Below, piece by piece: positions 7,233 through 15,696 of a stretch of 64,000 nt of DNA. Position 1 is the stretch's first letter. Every line of letters starts with the position of its first letter. The notes under the pieces were generated by a model. That model made no database searches, was not told the origin of the DNA, and worked only from the letters and a program-made list of their open reading frames with translations. Origin of the DNA: VRUE01 sp963728365 (GTDB lineage: Bacteria; Actinomycetota; Thermoleophilia; Solirubrobacterales; 70-9); the NCBI GenBank assembly GCA_963728365.1, contig CAVSJI010000001.1, positions 2,046,001 through 2,110,000 on the forward strand. Reading direction: 5' to 3'. The position numbers and the translations under genes are program-made.

Positions 7233-8132
7233 ATGTCCGAGCCCCGAGCCTGCCCTGAGTGCCTGCGATGCGCCCAGTTGCTCGCCCGCCTCGCCCCCTA
7301 CATCGAGCGGAGCGTCAGCGCCGACCCCGTCCGACCCTCGCCGCAGTTGCTGCGCCTCGGCGATGAGGAGCTGGTGCGGGCGGTGGCGCCTCGCGCCGCC
7401 GATGAGCTCCTGACCGCGGTCGCCTCGCTGCCGGAGCGCCGCCTCTACGAGCAGCTGGCCGAGGCGTCCCTATGGGCGATCTGCCGCCACACCGAGCGCT
7501 TCCCGGTCGGTTTGCGAGACGACGCGGCGGCGCCCTGGGCGCTCTTCGGCCGCGGCGACCCGGCCCTGCTTGCCCGCCTGGTCCCCCGTGAGGCGGTCGC
7601 GGTGGTCGGTTCCCGTCGCGCTACCACCTACGGGCGCGAGGTTGCCCGAGCCCTCGGTCGCGAGCTTGCCGGGGAGGGGATCGCGGTGGTGAGCGGCCTT
7701 GCCTTCGGGATCGACTCCTGCGCTCATCGCGGCGCGCTGGACGCGGGGCTGACCGTCGCCGTGCTCGGCTGCGGCGCCGACGTCGCCTACCCGGCGGCGC
7801 ATCGTGCGCTATGGAGGCGGATCGGCGAACAGGGCCTCGTGCTCTCCGAGCTGCCACCGGGAACCGGCGCCTGGCGCTGGAGCTTCCCGGCGCGCAACCG
7901 GATCGTCGCGGCGCTGGCGGGTATGACCGTCGTAGTCGAGGCGGCCGAGCGCTCCGGCTCGATGATCACCGCCGACCTGGCCGCCGAGCTCGGCCGCGAG
8001 TTGGGCGCCGTGCCCGGCCCGGTCAGCTCTCGAGCGTCCGTGGCGCCGAACCGGCTGATCGCCCAGGGCGCCCACTTGGTGCGCGACGGGAGCGACGTGC
8101 TCTCGGCGCTCGGTTTGCAGCGCGGAGGTTGA
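7233..8132 (+). CDS. dprA: DprA/Smf-like DNA-processing protein
   Basis: A 299-residue member of the DprA family, single-strand-DNA binders that load RecA during transformation. The Rossmann-like core shows the usual motifs: VGSRRATTYGREVARALG, VVSGLAFGIDSCAHRGAL, VLGCGADVAYP, WSFPARNRIVAALA and SGSMITADLAAELGR. The N-terminal 110 residues include CPECLRCAQ, which is not part of the usual domain, and there is no C-terminal winged helix. Its place inside a tRNA island, after two unknown genes with matching leaders, suggests an accessory copy rather than the housekeeping gene. Related DprA-like proteins also occur in mobile elements and defence loci. Confidence 0.88.
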   Translation: MSEPRACPECLRCAQLLARLAPYIERSVSADPVRPSPQLLRLGDEELVRAVAPRAADELLTAVASLPERRLYEQLAEASLWAICRHTERFPVGLRDDAAAPWALFGRGDPALLARLVPREAVAVVGSRRATTYGREVARALGRELAGEGIAVVSGLAFGIDSCAHRGALDAGLTVAVLGCGADVAYPAAHRALWRRIGEQGLVLSELPPGTGAWRWSFPARNRIVAALAGMTVVVEAAERSGSMITADLAAELGRELGAVPGPVSSRASVAPNRLIAQGAHLVRDGSDVLSALGLQRGG

Positions 8133-8173
8133 CCGCGAACATCGGTCCGGCATCGTTGTCAACGGTGGGGGCG

Positions 8174-8197
8174 GCGGGTTCGAGTTCCGTCGCTTCC
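8174..8197 (+). repeat. att-like repeat, copy 2 (diverged)
   Basis: GCGGGTTCGAGTTCCGTCGC and the bases after it match the tRNA-Asp 3' end with two substitutions over 24 bp. It lies in the 232-bp gap between dprA and the next gene and marks a segment boundary. Confidence 0.6.
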
Positions 8198-8364
8198 ACA
8201 ACCGCAGCAATTGACATCTTGGAGGCTTGGGACACCAAGATGTGGACACTGACCTGGACCGGGTCCACCCGGAATGGGCCGACTGCTCCTGGTTCGACGA
8301 CCCCGTAGCGGATGTTTGACACCATGGCCGTGATCTCGGCCCAGACTTTGAGAATGGAGCCGCT

Positions 8365-9519
8365 GTGGGTGAACTAAAGGCGGACGGAGGCACGGACCTC
8401 TTCGACCCGATCGTCCCCGATGTCAAGTGGCACCCGAACTTCCGGGCGATGAAGCAGCAAGCGGCCAAGGAGCCCGGAAGGGTGACGATGCAGCGCGTCT
8501 TCGATCAGATGGGTGATCGCGACGGTAACTTCCGCGAGCAGTTCCAAAGCGCTGGTTTCGACAGTCGCGTCTGGGAGCTCTACCTCTACGCGGGGCTCAC
8601 CGACGCCGGTTTCGCGATCGAGCTGCCCGCCGTTGCCCCCGATTACATGGCACAGTGCGACGATCTTCGCTTTGCCGTCGAGGCGACAACCGCGAATCTC
8701 CGCCGTGGAGAGGGGTCGCCGGTCGTCAGTGAGGAGGAGGAGCTCTTTGCCTTCCTCGGCCAGGAACTGCCGATTCGTCTCGGCAGTCCGCTGTTCTCCA
8801 AGCTGCGGGCCGACTACACGAAGCGAAAGGAGCTCGCCGAGCTGCCGTTCGTCCTTGCTCTTGAGTGCTTCATCTCGCTCGATTCGATGTTCGTCTCGGA
8901 GTCATCGCTCGGCTCCTATCTGTTTGGCCTGGGCTCGATTCCCGAATGGGCGGAAGACGGCCAGTTGCGGGTGCGTAACGTGCCAATCGCCGAGCACCGG
9001 GTCGCTGGGAAGACGATCCCCTCGGGCTTCTTCAAGCAGCCGGGTGCTGAGCAGATCTCTGCGGTGCTCTTTTCAAACAGCGGTACCGTCGCCAAGTTCG
9101 ATCGCATGGGCTACCAGGAGGGGATCGCCAACGATCGAATATGGATGGGGCGTTACGGCTTTTGCGCCGACAACGATCCGAACTCCGCATCCCCCTCATT
9201 CTTTGCCGAGGAGGTTGGGGTTCGCGAGGAGCGTTGGAGCGACGGTCTCGTCGTTTTCCACAATCCCAGCGCGGCGCGCCCGCTGCCGCACGAGGCCTTC
9301 GGAGATTCCGCCGTCCAGTACAAGCTCATCGACGGCCAGATTCGCCACACGACCTCGCCCTTTCATGTATTCAGCTCCCAGACCCTCACCGTCCCTGCCC
9401 CCACCGGCCACGGAGTCGAGGTGGCCCGCCAAGTTGGCCTGAATAAGCTCAACGAGATCGCTGCCGCAATCCAAGACCGCTATGGCTCCTCATCCGCCGG
9501 AGACGCCGAAAGCGCCTAG
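8365..9519 (+). CDS. hypothetical protein, possible PD-(D/E)XK-type nuclease
   Basis: A 384-residue soluble protein starting at GTG 8365 with GGAG 5 nt upstream. Residues about 70-110 read VWELYLYAGLTDAGF, then PDYMAQ, then FAVEATTANL. This Glu, Pro-Asp and Glu spacing on alternating helix and strand resembles the core of PD-(D/E)XK nucleases, although the expected Lys after the last Glu is not seen. The C-terminal half has no recognised motif. It has a lower-GC codon pattern than its neighbours and stands first after a segment boundary, convergent with the membrane/PLD-like gene. A nuclease role is inference. Confidence 0.6.
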   Translation: MGELKADGGTDLFDPIVPDVKWHPNFRAMKQQAAKEPGRVTMQRVFDQMGDRDGNFREQFQSAGFDSRVWELYLYAGLTDAGFAIELPAVAPDYMAQCDDLRFAVEATTANLRRGEGSPVVSEEEELFAFLGQELPIRLGSPLFSKLRADYTKRKELAELPFVLALECFISLDSMFVSESSLGSYLFGLGSIPEWAEDGQLRVRNVPIAEHRVAGKTIPSGFFKQPGAEQISAVLFSNSGTVAKFDRMGYQEGIANDRIWMGRYGFCADNDPNSASPSFFAEEVGVREERWSDGLVVFHNPSAARPLPHEAFGDSAVQYKLIDGQIRHTTSPFHVFSSQTLTVPAPTGHGVEVARQVGLNKLNEIAAAIQDRYGSSSAGDAESA

Positions 9520-9556
9520 CTCCTGGCTGGCCGCTCTAACCTTTTCTCGTCCGTCA

Positions 9557-10435
9557 TTAGCTCGTACTCCCTCTTCGCGACCAGAATCGCCGCGGTGCTC
9601 TTCGAGGTCTCTCGGACTGGCCGTCCGGCGTTGCGCCCTCCGCACGTTCGGGCCCCGACGGCGCCACGGCTTTGGCCGTCCGTCCCGCTCCAGCCCCCGT
9701 CGGCAGGTTCGCTCCTTCGCGCGCCAATTTGTGGAAGTCGTTGTAGATCGCCGTCGCGTATCTGTTCGCTCGGTCGAGCTCGATGCAGATGCTCGCGTCG
9801 TTCTTGCTCATCGCCATGTAGGAGGCCGTGATCAGGCGGCGCTCGTTGCCGACCACCATGTAGGGGGTGCTCAAGTGGTCTCTCAGCACGCGCACTTGCA
9901 GCCGTTGGCGTTCATCAGGACCGAGAGTCGAGGCGAGGGCGCCAAGTACCTCCAAGCTTTCGCTGACCCGATCGTTGTAATTGACTCCGCTTGCCCGCTC
10001 CAATCGGCGCAATGGCTCGCTCTGCAGCCCCAGCATTACCAAGGTCACCGTCCCCCCGCCTCTCACTATCCTCCGCAACTCTGCGACGAACTCCTCCCTG
10101 TTGGAAGCAGCGCACCAAAGCCCCATCGAGTGTCCGGCGAGGTAGAACTCCGCCCTCGCTTCGTTCAATAGCTTGAACCAGTCAGAGCGCTCTAGCGCAC
10201 TCTTTTCCTCTACGCGCCGAACGCCCTTCAGGCGACCGCGCCGCCCCACCGGCCAGCCAAATTGGTAGCCCAGGCCCGCAACATAAGCAGTTGCCACCAA
10301 GCTGCCGACGATGCCCATCGTCAACCCGTGACTTAGCCCAGCGAACTCACGACCGCTTACCACGACGAAGAGCAGTAGCGCCCCGAACCCCACCAACACG
10401 CCAAAGACGAGCAGCTCCCCGATGCGGCCTCTCAA
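9557..10435 (-). CDS. membrane protein with PLD-like cytoplasmic domain
   Basis: A 292-residue protein starting with TTG and GAGGAAGAAGG upstream. Two transmembrane segments (about 5-28 and 36-60) are followed by a soluble domain. That domain reads AEFYLAGHSMGLW, LRRIVRGGGTVTLVMLG, then MVVGNERRLITASYMAMS. This order is like phospholipase-D-like or DUF5919-type modules that sit at the end of signalling and conflict operons, although no HKD motif is present. The C-terminal 55 residues are disordered and basic. It is the last gene of the radical SAM operon, 66 bp after the EEP gene. An effector role at the membrane is inference. Confidence 0.6.
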   Translation of the reverse strand: MRGRIGELLVFGVLVGFGALLLFVVVSGREFAGLSHGLTMGIVGSLVATAYVAGLGYQFGWPVGRRGRLKGVRRVEEKSALERSDWFKLLNEARAEFYLAGHSMGLWCAASNREEFVAELRRIVRGGGTVTLVMLGLQSEPLRRLERASGVNYNDRVSESLEVLGALASTLGPDERQRLQVRVLRDHLSTPYMVVGNERRLITASYMAMSKNDASICIELDRANRYATAIYNDFHKLAREGANLPTGAGAGRTAKAVAPSGPERAEGATPDGQSERPRRAPRRFWSRRGSTS

Positions 10436-10501
10436 CGCTCGCCCGCCTTCTTCCTCAACCCTGCTCGTGCCTGGCGCGGAGAACTCAAACCCACAGCCTC
10501 C

Positions 10502-11302
10502 TCAGAAGAGCGACGGTGGTCCTGCCGCCAGCGAAGGGTTTACGTCAAGCGGCTCCACTGGCGTGTCTTTCAACTCGATCACCATCGCCGAGTGGTCGCT
10601 CAGGTCGCTCTCGCGAGTTTCATGCACGTACTCGCAGCGCCGCAGGCGCTCATGGAGGTCCGCGGTGATGAAGGTGTGATCGAAGCGGTAGCCGCGCCCA
10701 TCGCCGTCGGCCCAGCTCAGCTCGACCCGGTCTGGGTGAAGGGCGCGGTAGGCGTCCAGCCAGCCGAGCTTGGGCAGCTCCTCATAAAGCTCGTACTCCC
10801 AGTCCTGAAAGACGCGGTCTACGTTCCGGTTTGTCCGCTCGACGATGTTGAGGTCGCCGATCAGGATCGTCGCAGCTGGCTCGCGCGCGCCTAGCACCGT
10901 CAGGAGCTCGGCCAGGAAGCGACGCTTACGAGCGACCTTCTCTGCCGACTCATCGCGGGAGGGCGCATAGACGCCGATTAGCTCGATACCTCCGACCGAG
11001 ACCGCCTCGGCTCGCTCCCGCAGGTAGCTTGCCGGCGGCGAGCACTCGGAGCCGAGAGCCACGCGGCTGCAAACCATCACGCCGCGCTCCCCGTCGCGCG
11101 GCTGTGGAGCGCGAACCGTCCATCCGGCCGCGCCCAGGCGCTCAGCCAGCAGGCCGCTTCCCACACCGGAGCTGGTCTCGCTGAGGACAAAGACCTGCTC
11201 GGGGCGCCGCTCGAGCCATTCCAGCTGGCGCTCGGCTCGGGCCCTTGAGGGACTGCAGACGTTCAGAGTGAGGATTGCCAGCGCTTCCTCAGTCATCCCC
11301 AC
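10502..11302 (-). CDS. endonuclease/exonuclease/phosphatase (EEP) family protein
   Basis: A 266-residue EEP-fold phosphoesterase. Motifs: ILTLNVCS (Asn), FVLSETSSG (Glu metal ligand), IELIGVYAPSRD, ILIGDLNIVERTN (Asp/Asn), YRFDHTFIT and SDHSAMVIEL (catalytic Asp-His). Its substrate may be DNA, a nucleotide or a phosphoester. The start overlaps the end of the kinase gene by 14 nt, so they are coupled. A second EEP with the same signature (LSETSSG, GERGV, SDH) lies on the other strand at 13105, so the family is duplicated around the operon. Confidence 0.85.
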   Translation of the reverse strand: MGMTEEALAILTLNVCSPSRARAERQLEWLERRPEQVFVLSETSSGVGSGLLAERLGAAGWTVRAPQPRDGERGVMVCSRVALGSECSPPASYLRERAEAVSVGGIELIGVYAPSRDESAEKVARKRRFLAELLTVLGAREPAATILIGDLNIVERTNRNVDRVFQDWEYELYEELPKLGWLDAYRALHPDRVELSWADGDGRGYRFDHTFITADLHERLRRCEYVHETRESDLSDHSAMVIELKDTPVEPLDVNPSLAAGPPSLF

Positions 11303-11942
11303 CCCCTCGCCGTTCTTCGATCAGCGTCGCCACCCTGGCTCCGAGTTCCCCGGCGTTGGTGTGGGTGGTGTCATAGACCTCGACAGCCACGCCGTAGTCT
11401 TCGGCGAGCAGTCGGTCGGCCTCGTCGTAGAGTTCGAGCTCGCGCTCGGCACTGGCACTCTGCTCGAAGCGACGTCCGGGGTCGGGCGGGCGCGCGGCGA
11501 GCCGCTCGCGGATTGCCCCCGGCTCGGCCCTCAGCCGAATCCGCAGGTCAGGGCGGGGAATGCCGGCATTGATCGCGACGATGAAGTCGGTAGCCACCTC
11601 GTCGATTCGCTGCAGGACCAAGGAGGACTCGATATAGCGGTCACAGAGCACGATCTCGCCCGCCTCTAGGTGGTCTGCTATCTCGCCTTCGACTTGCTGG
11701 TGACGGTCGGCGGCCACCAGGCAGGCGAGGCCGCGGCCTCGCAGCTCAGCCTCCGCGCGGCGGGCGAAGTTTCCGAGGGCGCTGGTTGAGGGCTGGTGGG
11801 TGCTGTAGACAGCCGCGCCTCTGCTTCGCAGCTCCGCTCTGACCGCGTCGGTGAGAAAGGTCTTGCCCGAGCCGTTGGGGCCGTCGATAGTCACCAGCAT
11901 CCCGGGGAGGTTCGCACGCTCACTGAACAGGCCTTTGCTCAA
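11289..11942 (-). CDS. thymidylate-kinase-like P-loop kinase
   Basis: A 217-residue member of the TMK-like kinase superfamily. Walker A is GPNGSGKT (about 21-28), the DRY-type motif is VLCDRYIESSLV, and a lid-like Arg-rich segment is AIRERLAARPPDPGRR. The divergence from housekeeping TMK, and its place between a radical SAM enzyme and an EEP nuclease with 4-nt and 14-nt overlaps, argue for a dedicated nucleotide-phosphorylating role in this operon rather than general dTMP metabolism. The substrate cannot be read from the sequence. Confidence 0.82.
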   Translation of the reverse strand: MSKGLFSERANLPGMLVTIDGPNGSGKTFLTDAVRAELRSRGAAVYSTHQPSTSALGNFARRAEAELRGRGLACLVAADRHQQVEGEIADHLEAGEIVLCDRYIESSLVLQRIDEVATDFIVAINAGIPRPDLRIRLRAEPGAIRERLAARPPDPGRRFEQSASAERELELYDEADRLLAEDYGVAVEVYDTTHTNAGELGARVATLIEERRGGGDD

Positions 11943-13030
11943 GCTGCGACCTCAATCGGGCATTGCTCGCGGTCGCGTTCGCCGACCGTCCCGCCGGACG
12001 CGATTACCGCCGCAGGGCATCCGCGCCCGCAGCCATCCGCCATCAGGCACGAAGTGCAGACCGGGTCGCTTCTCTCCTTTACGCGCGTCTCGATTGGATA
12101 GGCATCAAGGCGCTCGGCGATGTCCGCGTGCTCGAAGACGTTGCCGACGATGAACTCGGCGGGATCGTGACGCGAACGTGGGGTGCGAGCGGCGAAGACC
12201 AGATAGGGACAGACGGTGAGGGCGCCGTCGGCGAAGACGTAGAGAATCGTTCCCGCCTCGCATGCCGAGAGCGGCAACTCGTCGTTCGGAAAGCGGATTC
12301 GCACCATCTCGATCTCCTCCTCGAAGGGCGCGGTATCGGCGGCCAGCGCCCGCATGAACTCCTCCGGTGCGCCCAGCCTCTTTACGCCTGCCACCCCGCG
12401 GCCGAGCGAGGAGAGCGGATTCATCAGCACGTATTCGGCGCCGCACTCGCGAGCAAAGCGGCAGAGTTCCTCGTACTCCTCGGCCGCCGCCAACCTGTTG
12501 GGGGTCACCAGTACCCCCTTGAGAAGGCCCCGCTCGCCGAGGCGGCGCATCGTCTCGACGGTTTCGGCAAAGGACTCCGGCGCCCCCCGGAACTTGCCGT
12601 GGCTCTGCGCCGAAAAGCCATCAAGACTGACGTTCAGCTTGACCCCTCCCAGCGCCTGAAGGCCTTCGAGCGCTGAGGGCGCGATCAGAGTCGCGTTGGT
12701 ACAGATCGTCACCCCCATCCCCTTGCCGCGGGCGAGGCTGACGATCTCCAATAGCTCGGGGTGGGCAAATGGCTCCCCGCCGGTCAAGGTCACCCTCCCG
12801 ACCCGAGCATCGGCTAGCCGCGGCAGCAGCTCGGACTCGATTCGCGCCAACTCCATGTCGAGTCCCTCGCGTCCGGCTGAGACGAAACAGTGGGCGCAGT
12901 GCAGGTTGCAACGCTCGGTGATCTGGACCAGCGCCTTGCGCTCGGCCCCCTCGGTCGAGCTGCGGAAATAGCAGGCCGAAGCGACGTTTTCAGGCGCAAT
13001 CCGGCGGCTGCTCATCGCCGACACCGCCAT
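11939..13030 (-). CDS. radical SAM protein with SPASM domain
   Basis: A 363-residue radical SAM enzyme. The 4Fe-4S motif is CNLHCAHC (Cys 41, 45, 48), followed by VTLTGGEPFAHPEL (SAM binding) and ICTNATLI. The C-terminal Cys cluster (ACEAG, VCPYL, CTSCLMADGCGRGCP) is a SPASM auxiliary-cluster domain. SPASM enzymes usually modify peptides. Bacterial viperins, which make chain-terminating nucleotides and also sit beside nucleotide kinases, lack SPASM. First gene of the operon radical SAM, kinase, EEP, membrane/PLD-like. No precursor peptide is evident nearby. Alternative start codon at 13015. Confidence 0.87.
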   Translation of the reverse strand: MAVSAMSSRRIAPENVASACYFRSSTEGAERKALVQITERCNLHCAHCFVSAGREGLDMELARIESELLPRLADARVGRVTLTGGEPFAHPELLEIVSLARGKGMGVTICTNATLIAPSALEGLQALGGVKLNVSLDGFSAQSHGKFRGAPESFAETVETMRRLGERGLLKGVLVTPNRLAAAEEYEELCRFARECGAEYVLMNPLSSLGRGVAGVKRLGAPEEFMRALAADTAPFEEEIEMVRIRFPNDELPLSACEAGTILYVFADGALTVCPYLVFAARTPRSRHDPAEFIVGNVFEHADIAERLDAYPIETRVKERSDPVCTSCLMADGCGRGCPAAVIASGGTVGERDREQCPIEVAA

Positions 13031-13104
13031 GCAGGGGCTGACTCCGGCTTGTCGAAGCCCCCCGCAAGCCTGCCTTTGTACCGCTCCCCGCGCCTAGCCA
13101 GCCG

Positions 13105-13944
13105 ATGACCCCGAACGCCTTGATCTCGCAACCGAGGACGCCCCACGGCGCCCGCCGACATCGCGCGGCATCGCGCAGCGCAGCCGCAGCCCCCAGCACC
13201 GAGGCCAGCATCCTCACCTTCAACATTTCGGTCGCCGCCGTGCCTCGCGCCGAACGCATCCTGCGCTGGCTCCGGCGTCGTTCCGACCACCTGATCATCC
13301 TCAGCGAGACCAGCTCGGGACCGGGCACCGAGCTGATTCGAGCCGGACTCGAGGCCCGCGGCTATGCGACCTTTGGGGCTGTAGATCAAGGCGAGCGCGG
13401 CGTCCTGATCGCCTCGCAATTGCCGGTTGCGGGATTGCTGGAGTCGGTCGCTGTAAGTGTCCCCTGTCGCGCCCAGGGCATCCTCCTCGACACCAGGCCG
13501 CAGATCGCTCTGCTCGGGATCTACGTGCCGTCGCGCGACCGCAGCTCCAAGAAGATCGCCCGCAAGCAGCGCTTCATCAACTCTCTGTTGGCCAGCGTCG
13601 AGGCGCTCTCTCCGCAATCCCGCAGCCGCTTGGTACTGCTCGGCGACTACAACGCGGTTGCCCGCCATCATGCCCCGGCGCTGCCCGGCTTTTTCCCCTA
13701 CGAGTACGACTTCCACGACGAGCTTGCGCGCCTCGGTCTGCATCCCGCCCACGAGCTGAAGCCCTACGGGCGCACCCAGCCCCATAGCTGGATCGGTCGT
13801 ACCGGCGTCGGTTACCTTTACGACTACGCTCACCTCGGCGCTGAGCTCGGCGAACGCTTGCTGCGCTGCCGGTACCTGCACGGGCCACGTCAGCAACGCC
13901 TCTCCGATCACGCCGCGTTGGCCCTCCGCCTTCGCCTCGGCTGA
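13105..13944 (+). CDS. EEP family protein, paralogue of the 10502 gene
   Basis: A 279-residue EEP-fold protein transcribed divergently from the radical SAM operon across a 74-bp gap. Shared motifs with the other EEP: ILTFNISVA, IILSETSSGPG, QGERGVLIAS, IALLGIYVPSRDRSSKK, LLGDYNAV and LSDHAALAL. The first 35 residues are basic and low-complexity; a start further downstream is possible. The paralogue arrangement around a radical SAM/kinase core suggests that both belong to one system. Confidence 0.83.
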   Translation: MTPNALISQPRTPHGARRHRAASRSAAAAPSTEASILTFNISVAAVPRAERILRWLRRRSDHLIILSETSSGPGTELIRAGLEARGYATFGAVDQGERGVLIASQLPVAGLLESVAVSVPCRAQGILLDTRPQIALLGIYVPSRDRSSKKIARKQRFINSLLASVEALSPQSRSRLVLLGDYNAVARHHAPALPGFFPYEYDFHDELARLGLHPAHELKPYGRTQPHSWIGRTGVGYLYDYAHLGAELGERLLRCRYLHGPRQQRLSDHAALALRLRLG

Positions 13945-13949
13945 GCGCC

Positions 13950-15395
13950 TCACTCAAGCACCACCGCTTCGACCAAGGCGCGATCAAGCTCGGAAAGCGC
14001 GGCGAGATCGATGTGGCGCCTGAAGGCGGCGCGGATGATCGGCCGCGCCTCGGCTTCCTTCTTGGCCAGGTTCGTCGCCGATCCCCATCGATCGCCGGTT
14101 TCAGCAATCTCCGGCAGCCCGTAGGCGGCAACGAAGCCGAGCAGTCCGGGAGCCAGTTTGCGCTCGGCCGCGACCCGTTCCACCTGTCCCTTGAAGTTCC
14201 ATTTCTGCTCTTGGGTGCTCTGCCCGGAGCCGACTCTGATCTCCTCAAGCAAGCGCTCGCGCTCGGGAATAAGCAGCCTCAGCGCGAACTCATTTGCTTC
14301 TCGCTCCTGCTCGTCGATGGCCGCCACCAGCGGCTGGGGTTGGTCGACATCGACGACGCCGGTTTCGCCCGCAGCGTGACCTAGCAGCACGTGGCCGAGC
14401 TCGTGGGCAAGCTCGAAGAGCCAGTGAGCGCTGTATTCCTGCTTTGCCTTGAGCACCACCGCGGGGCGCTCGCCGACGTGCCAGGCCGCGGCCGAGAAAT
14501 CCGGACCGCTCATCGGTAGCACCATGACGCCGGCGGCCCACGCCCACTCAGCCAGCGCCTCAAGGGTGATCTTGTCGCCGATCTGCTCGCGGATTGGGTC
14601 CGGGCCGTCGGGCAACTCTGCTGGCGGTTGCTCGAAGGCATCGCTGCTGATCTCTGAGAGCGTGCGGGCGAGCCGCAACAGCGGCGACTGCCTTGCCTTC
14701 TCCGGCGAACGCGCCTTGAAGGCGACGGCGAAATCAAGCTCAGGATTCTCAGGCGCTCCGCTGAGCAATGCCTGTGGCTCCCAGGCGAATCCCCGCGATA
14801 GAGCGTCGGTAAGACGGCGGGGGTCGACCTTGGCGGCGATCTTGGCAAGGGTCTCTTTCGGAGCCCCCGCTTTGCTTGCCCTTTTGATCAACTCCGGTAT
14901 CGAGACTTCGGGGGCGTCAGGCCCGGCGATATCGGCGAAGGAGGCGCCCAACGGGCGCAACACCGAGCGTACCGTCGAGATCCGCAGATCAGTTTCACCC
15001 TTCTCGATCTTGGCCAACTGGGGCGAGGACATCCCCGCCATCTCGGCGCTCGCTTTCAAGCTCAGGCCCTTGTTTTGCCTTAGCGCCCGCAGCCGCCGGC
15101 CGATCCGTCGCGATTCCTCCGCGTCGCGTTCACGCAGCTCCGCCGCAAAGGCCGGATCAGCGCTTGCCCGAATCACCATCCAATCGATCTCGCGCTCACC
15201 GCCTGGACCTATGGCGAGCAGTGCGCCGTCCTCGCCCAGGATGAGTTTTGTATCGCGGTCCGCACCCAGCGAGTCGAGACTGACCTCGATTCGATCGCCG
15301 TTAGCGAACTCGACCGCAAGTGCCCTGTCGATTGGCTCGACCGCGACGATCTCGCCGTAGCCCTCCTCTTCCCAGAATCGCTCAGCCCGGCTCAT
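13950..15395 (-). CDS. DUF2442-like / XRE HTH / ImmA-IrrE metallopeptidase fusion
   Basis: 481 residues in three parts. Residues about 12-45 (EIVAVEPIDRALAVEFANG, IEVSLDSL) look like DUF2442. Residues about 96-150 are an XRE helix-turn-helix (RRLRALRQNKGLSLKASAEM, SPQLAKIEKGE). Residues about 320-400 are an ImmA/IrrE zinc peptidase (WLFELAHELGHVLLGHAA, HExxH at 331-335, Glu in EREANEFALRLLIP). ImmA/IrrE proteins cleave repressors. DUF2442 commonly pairs with DUF4160, and the next gene upstream is DUF4160-like and overlaps by 14 nt. This looks like a toxin-antitoxin-type unit whose regulator carries its own protease. Confidence 0.85.
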   Translation of the reverse strand: MSRAERFWEEEGYGEIVAVEPIDRALAVEFANGDRIEVSLDSLGADRDTKLILGEDGALLAIGPGGEREIDWMVIRASADPAFAAELRERDAEESRRIGRRLRALRQNKGLSLKASAEMAGMSSPQLAKIEKGETDLRISTVRSVLRPLGASFADIAGPDAPEVSIPELIKRASKAGAPKETLAKIAAKVDPRRLTDALSRGFAWEPQALLSGAPENPELDFAVAFKARSPEKARQSPLLRLARTLSEISSDAFEQPPAELPDGPDPIREQIGDKITLEALAEWAWAAGVMVLPMSGPDFSAAAWHVGERPAVVLKAKQEYSAHWLFELAHELGHVLLGHAAGETGVVDVDQPQPLVAAIDEQEREANEFALRLLIPERERLLEEIRVGSGQSTQEQKWNFKGQVERVAAERKLAPGLLGFVAAYGLPEIAETGDRWGSATNLAKKEAEARPIIRAAFRRHIDLAALSELDRALVEAVVLE

Positions 15396-15627
15396 CGGAA
15401 TTCAGCCTCTCCCATTCTTCGAGCATCTCCTCTTGGTGGGCTTCCAGTTCCGCCAAGATCCCGTGGGGCAGCTGCTTGCCCCGCTGAAGCGGTTCCAAGG
15501 TGATCAGATTGACGGTGCAAATCGGCCGCCCGCGTTCCTTGATCTGGGCATGCGGCATGTGGTGTCGCTCGCCGCGCTCGTCGCTGATGTAGACACCGAG
15601 GTTCTTGTATCTGAAGGCTCTGCTCAT
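15382..15627 (-). CDS. small DUF4160-like protein
   Basis: 81 residues: YKNLGVYISDERGERHHMPH and AQIKERGRPICTVNLITL, followed by a helical Glu-rich tail. Order and length resemble DUF4160 proteins, which pair with DUF2442 in toxin-antitoxin-like loci. Here the DUF2442-like part is fused to the downstream regulator/peptidase and the genes overlap by 14 nt. Assignment rests on weak similarity plus context. Confidence 0.65.
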   Translation of the reverse strand: MSRAFRYKNLGVYISDERGERHHMPHAQIKERGRPICTVNLITLEPLQRGKQLPHGILAELEAHQEEMLEEWERLNSDEPG

Positions 15628-15696
15628 TCAAGTTAACTAGAAAGTTAATCAGAGCATCCGGCGACTGAGTATCGCAGGGCGTTGACGTGTAGGCCG

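Noticed and set aside
11939..13030. Prokaryotic viperin
   Set aside because: It has the CxxxCxxC motif and a kinase neighbour, but the C-terminal Cys-rich SPASM domain is absent from viperins.
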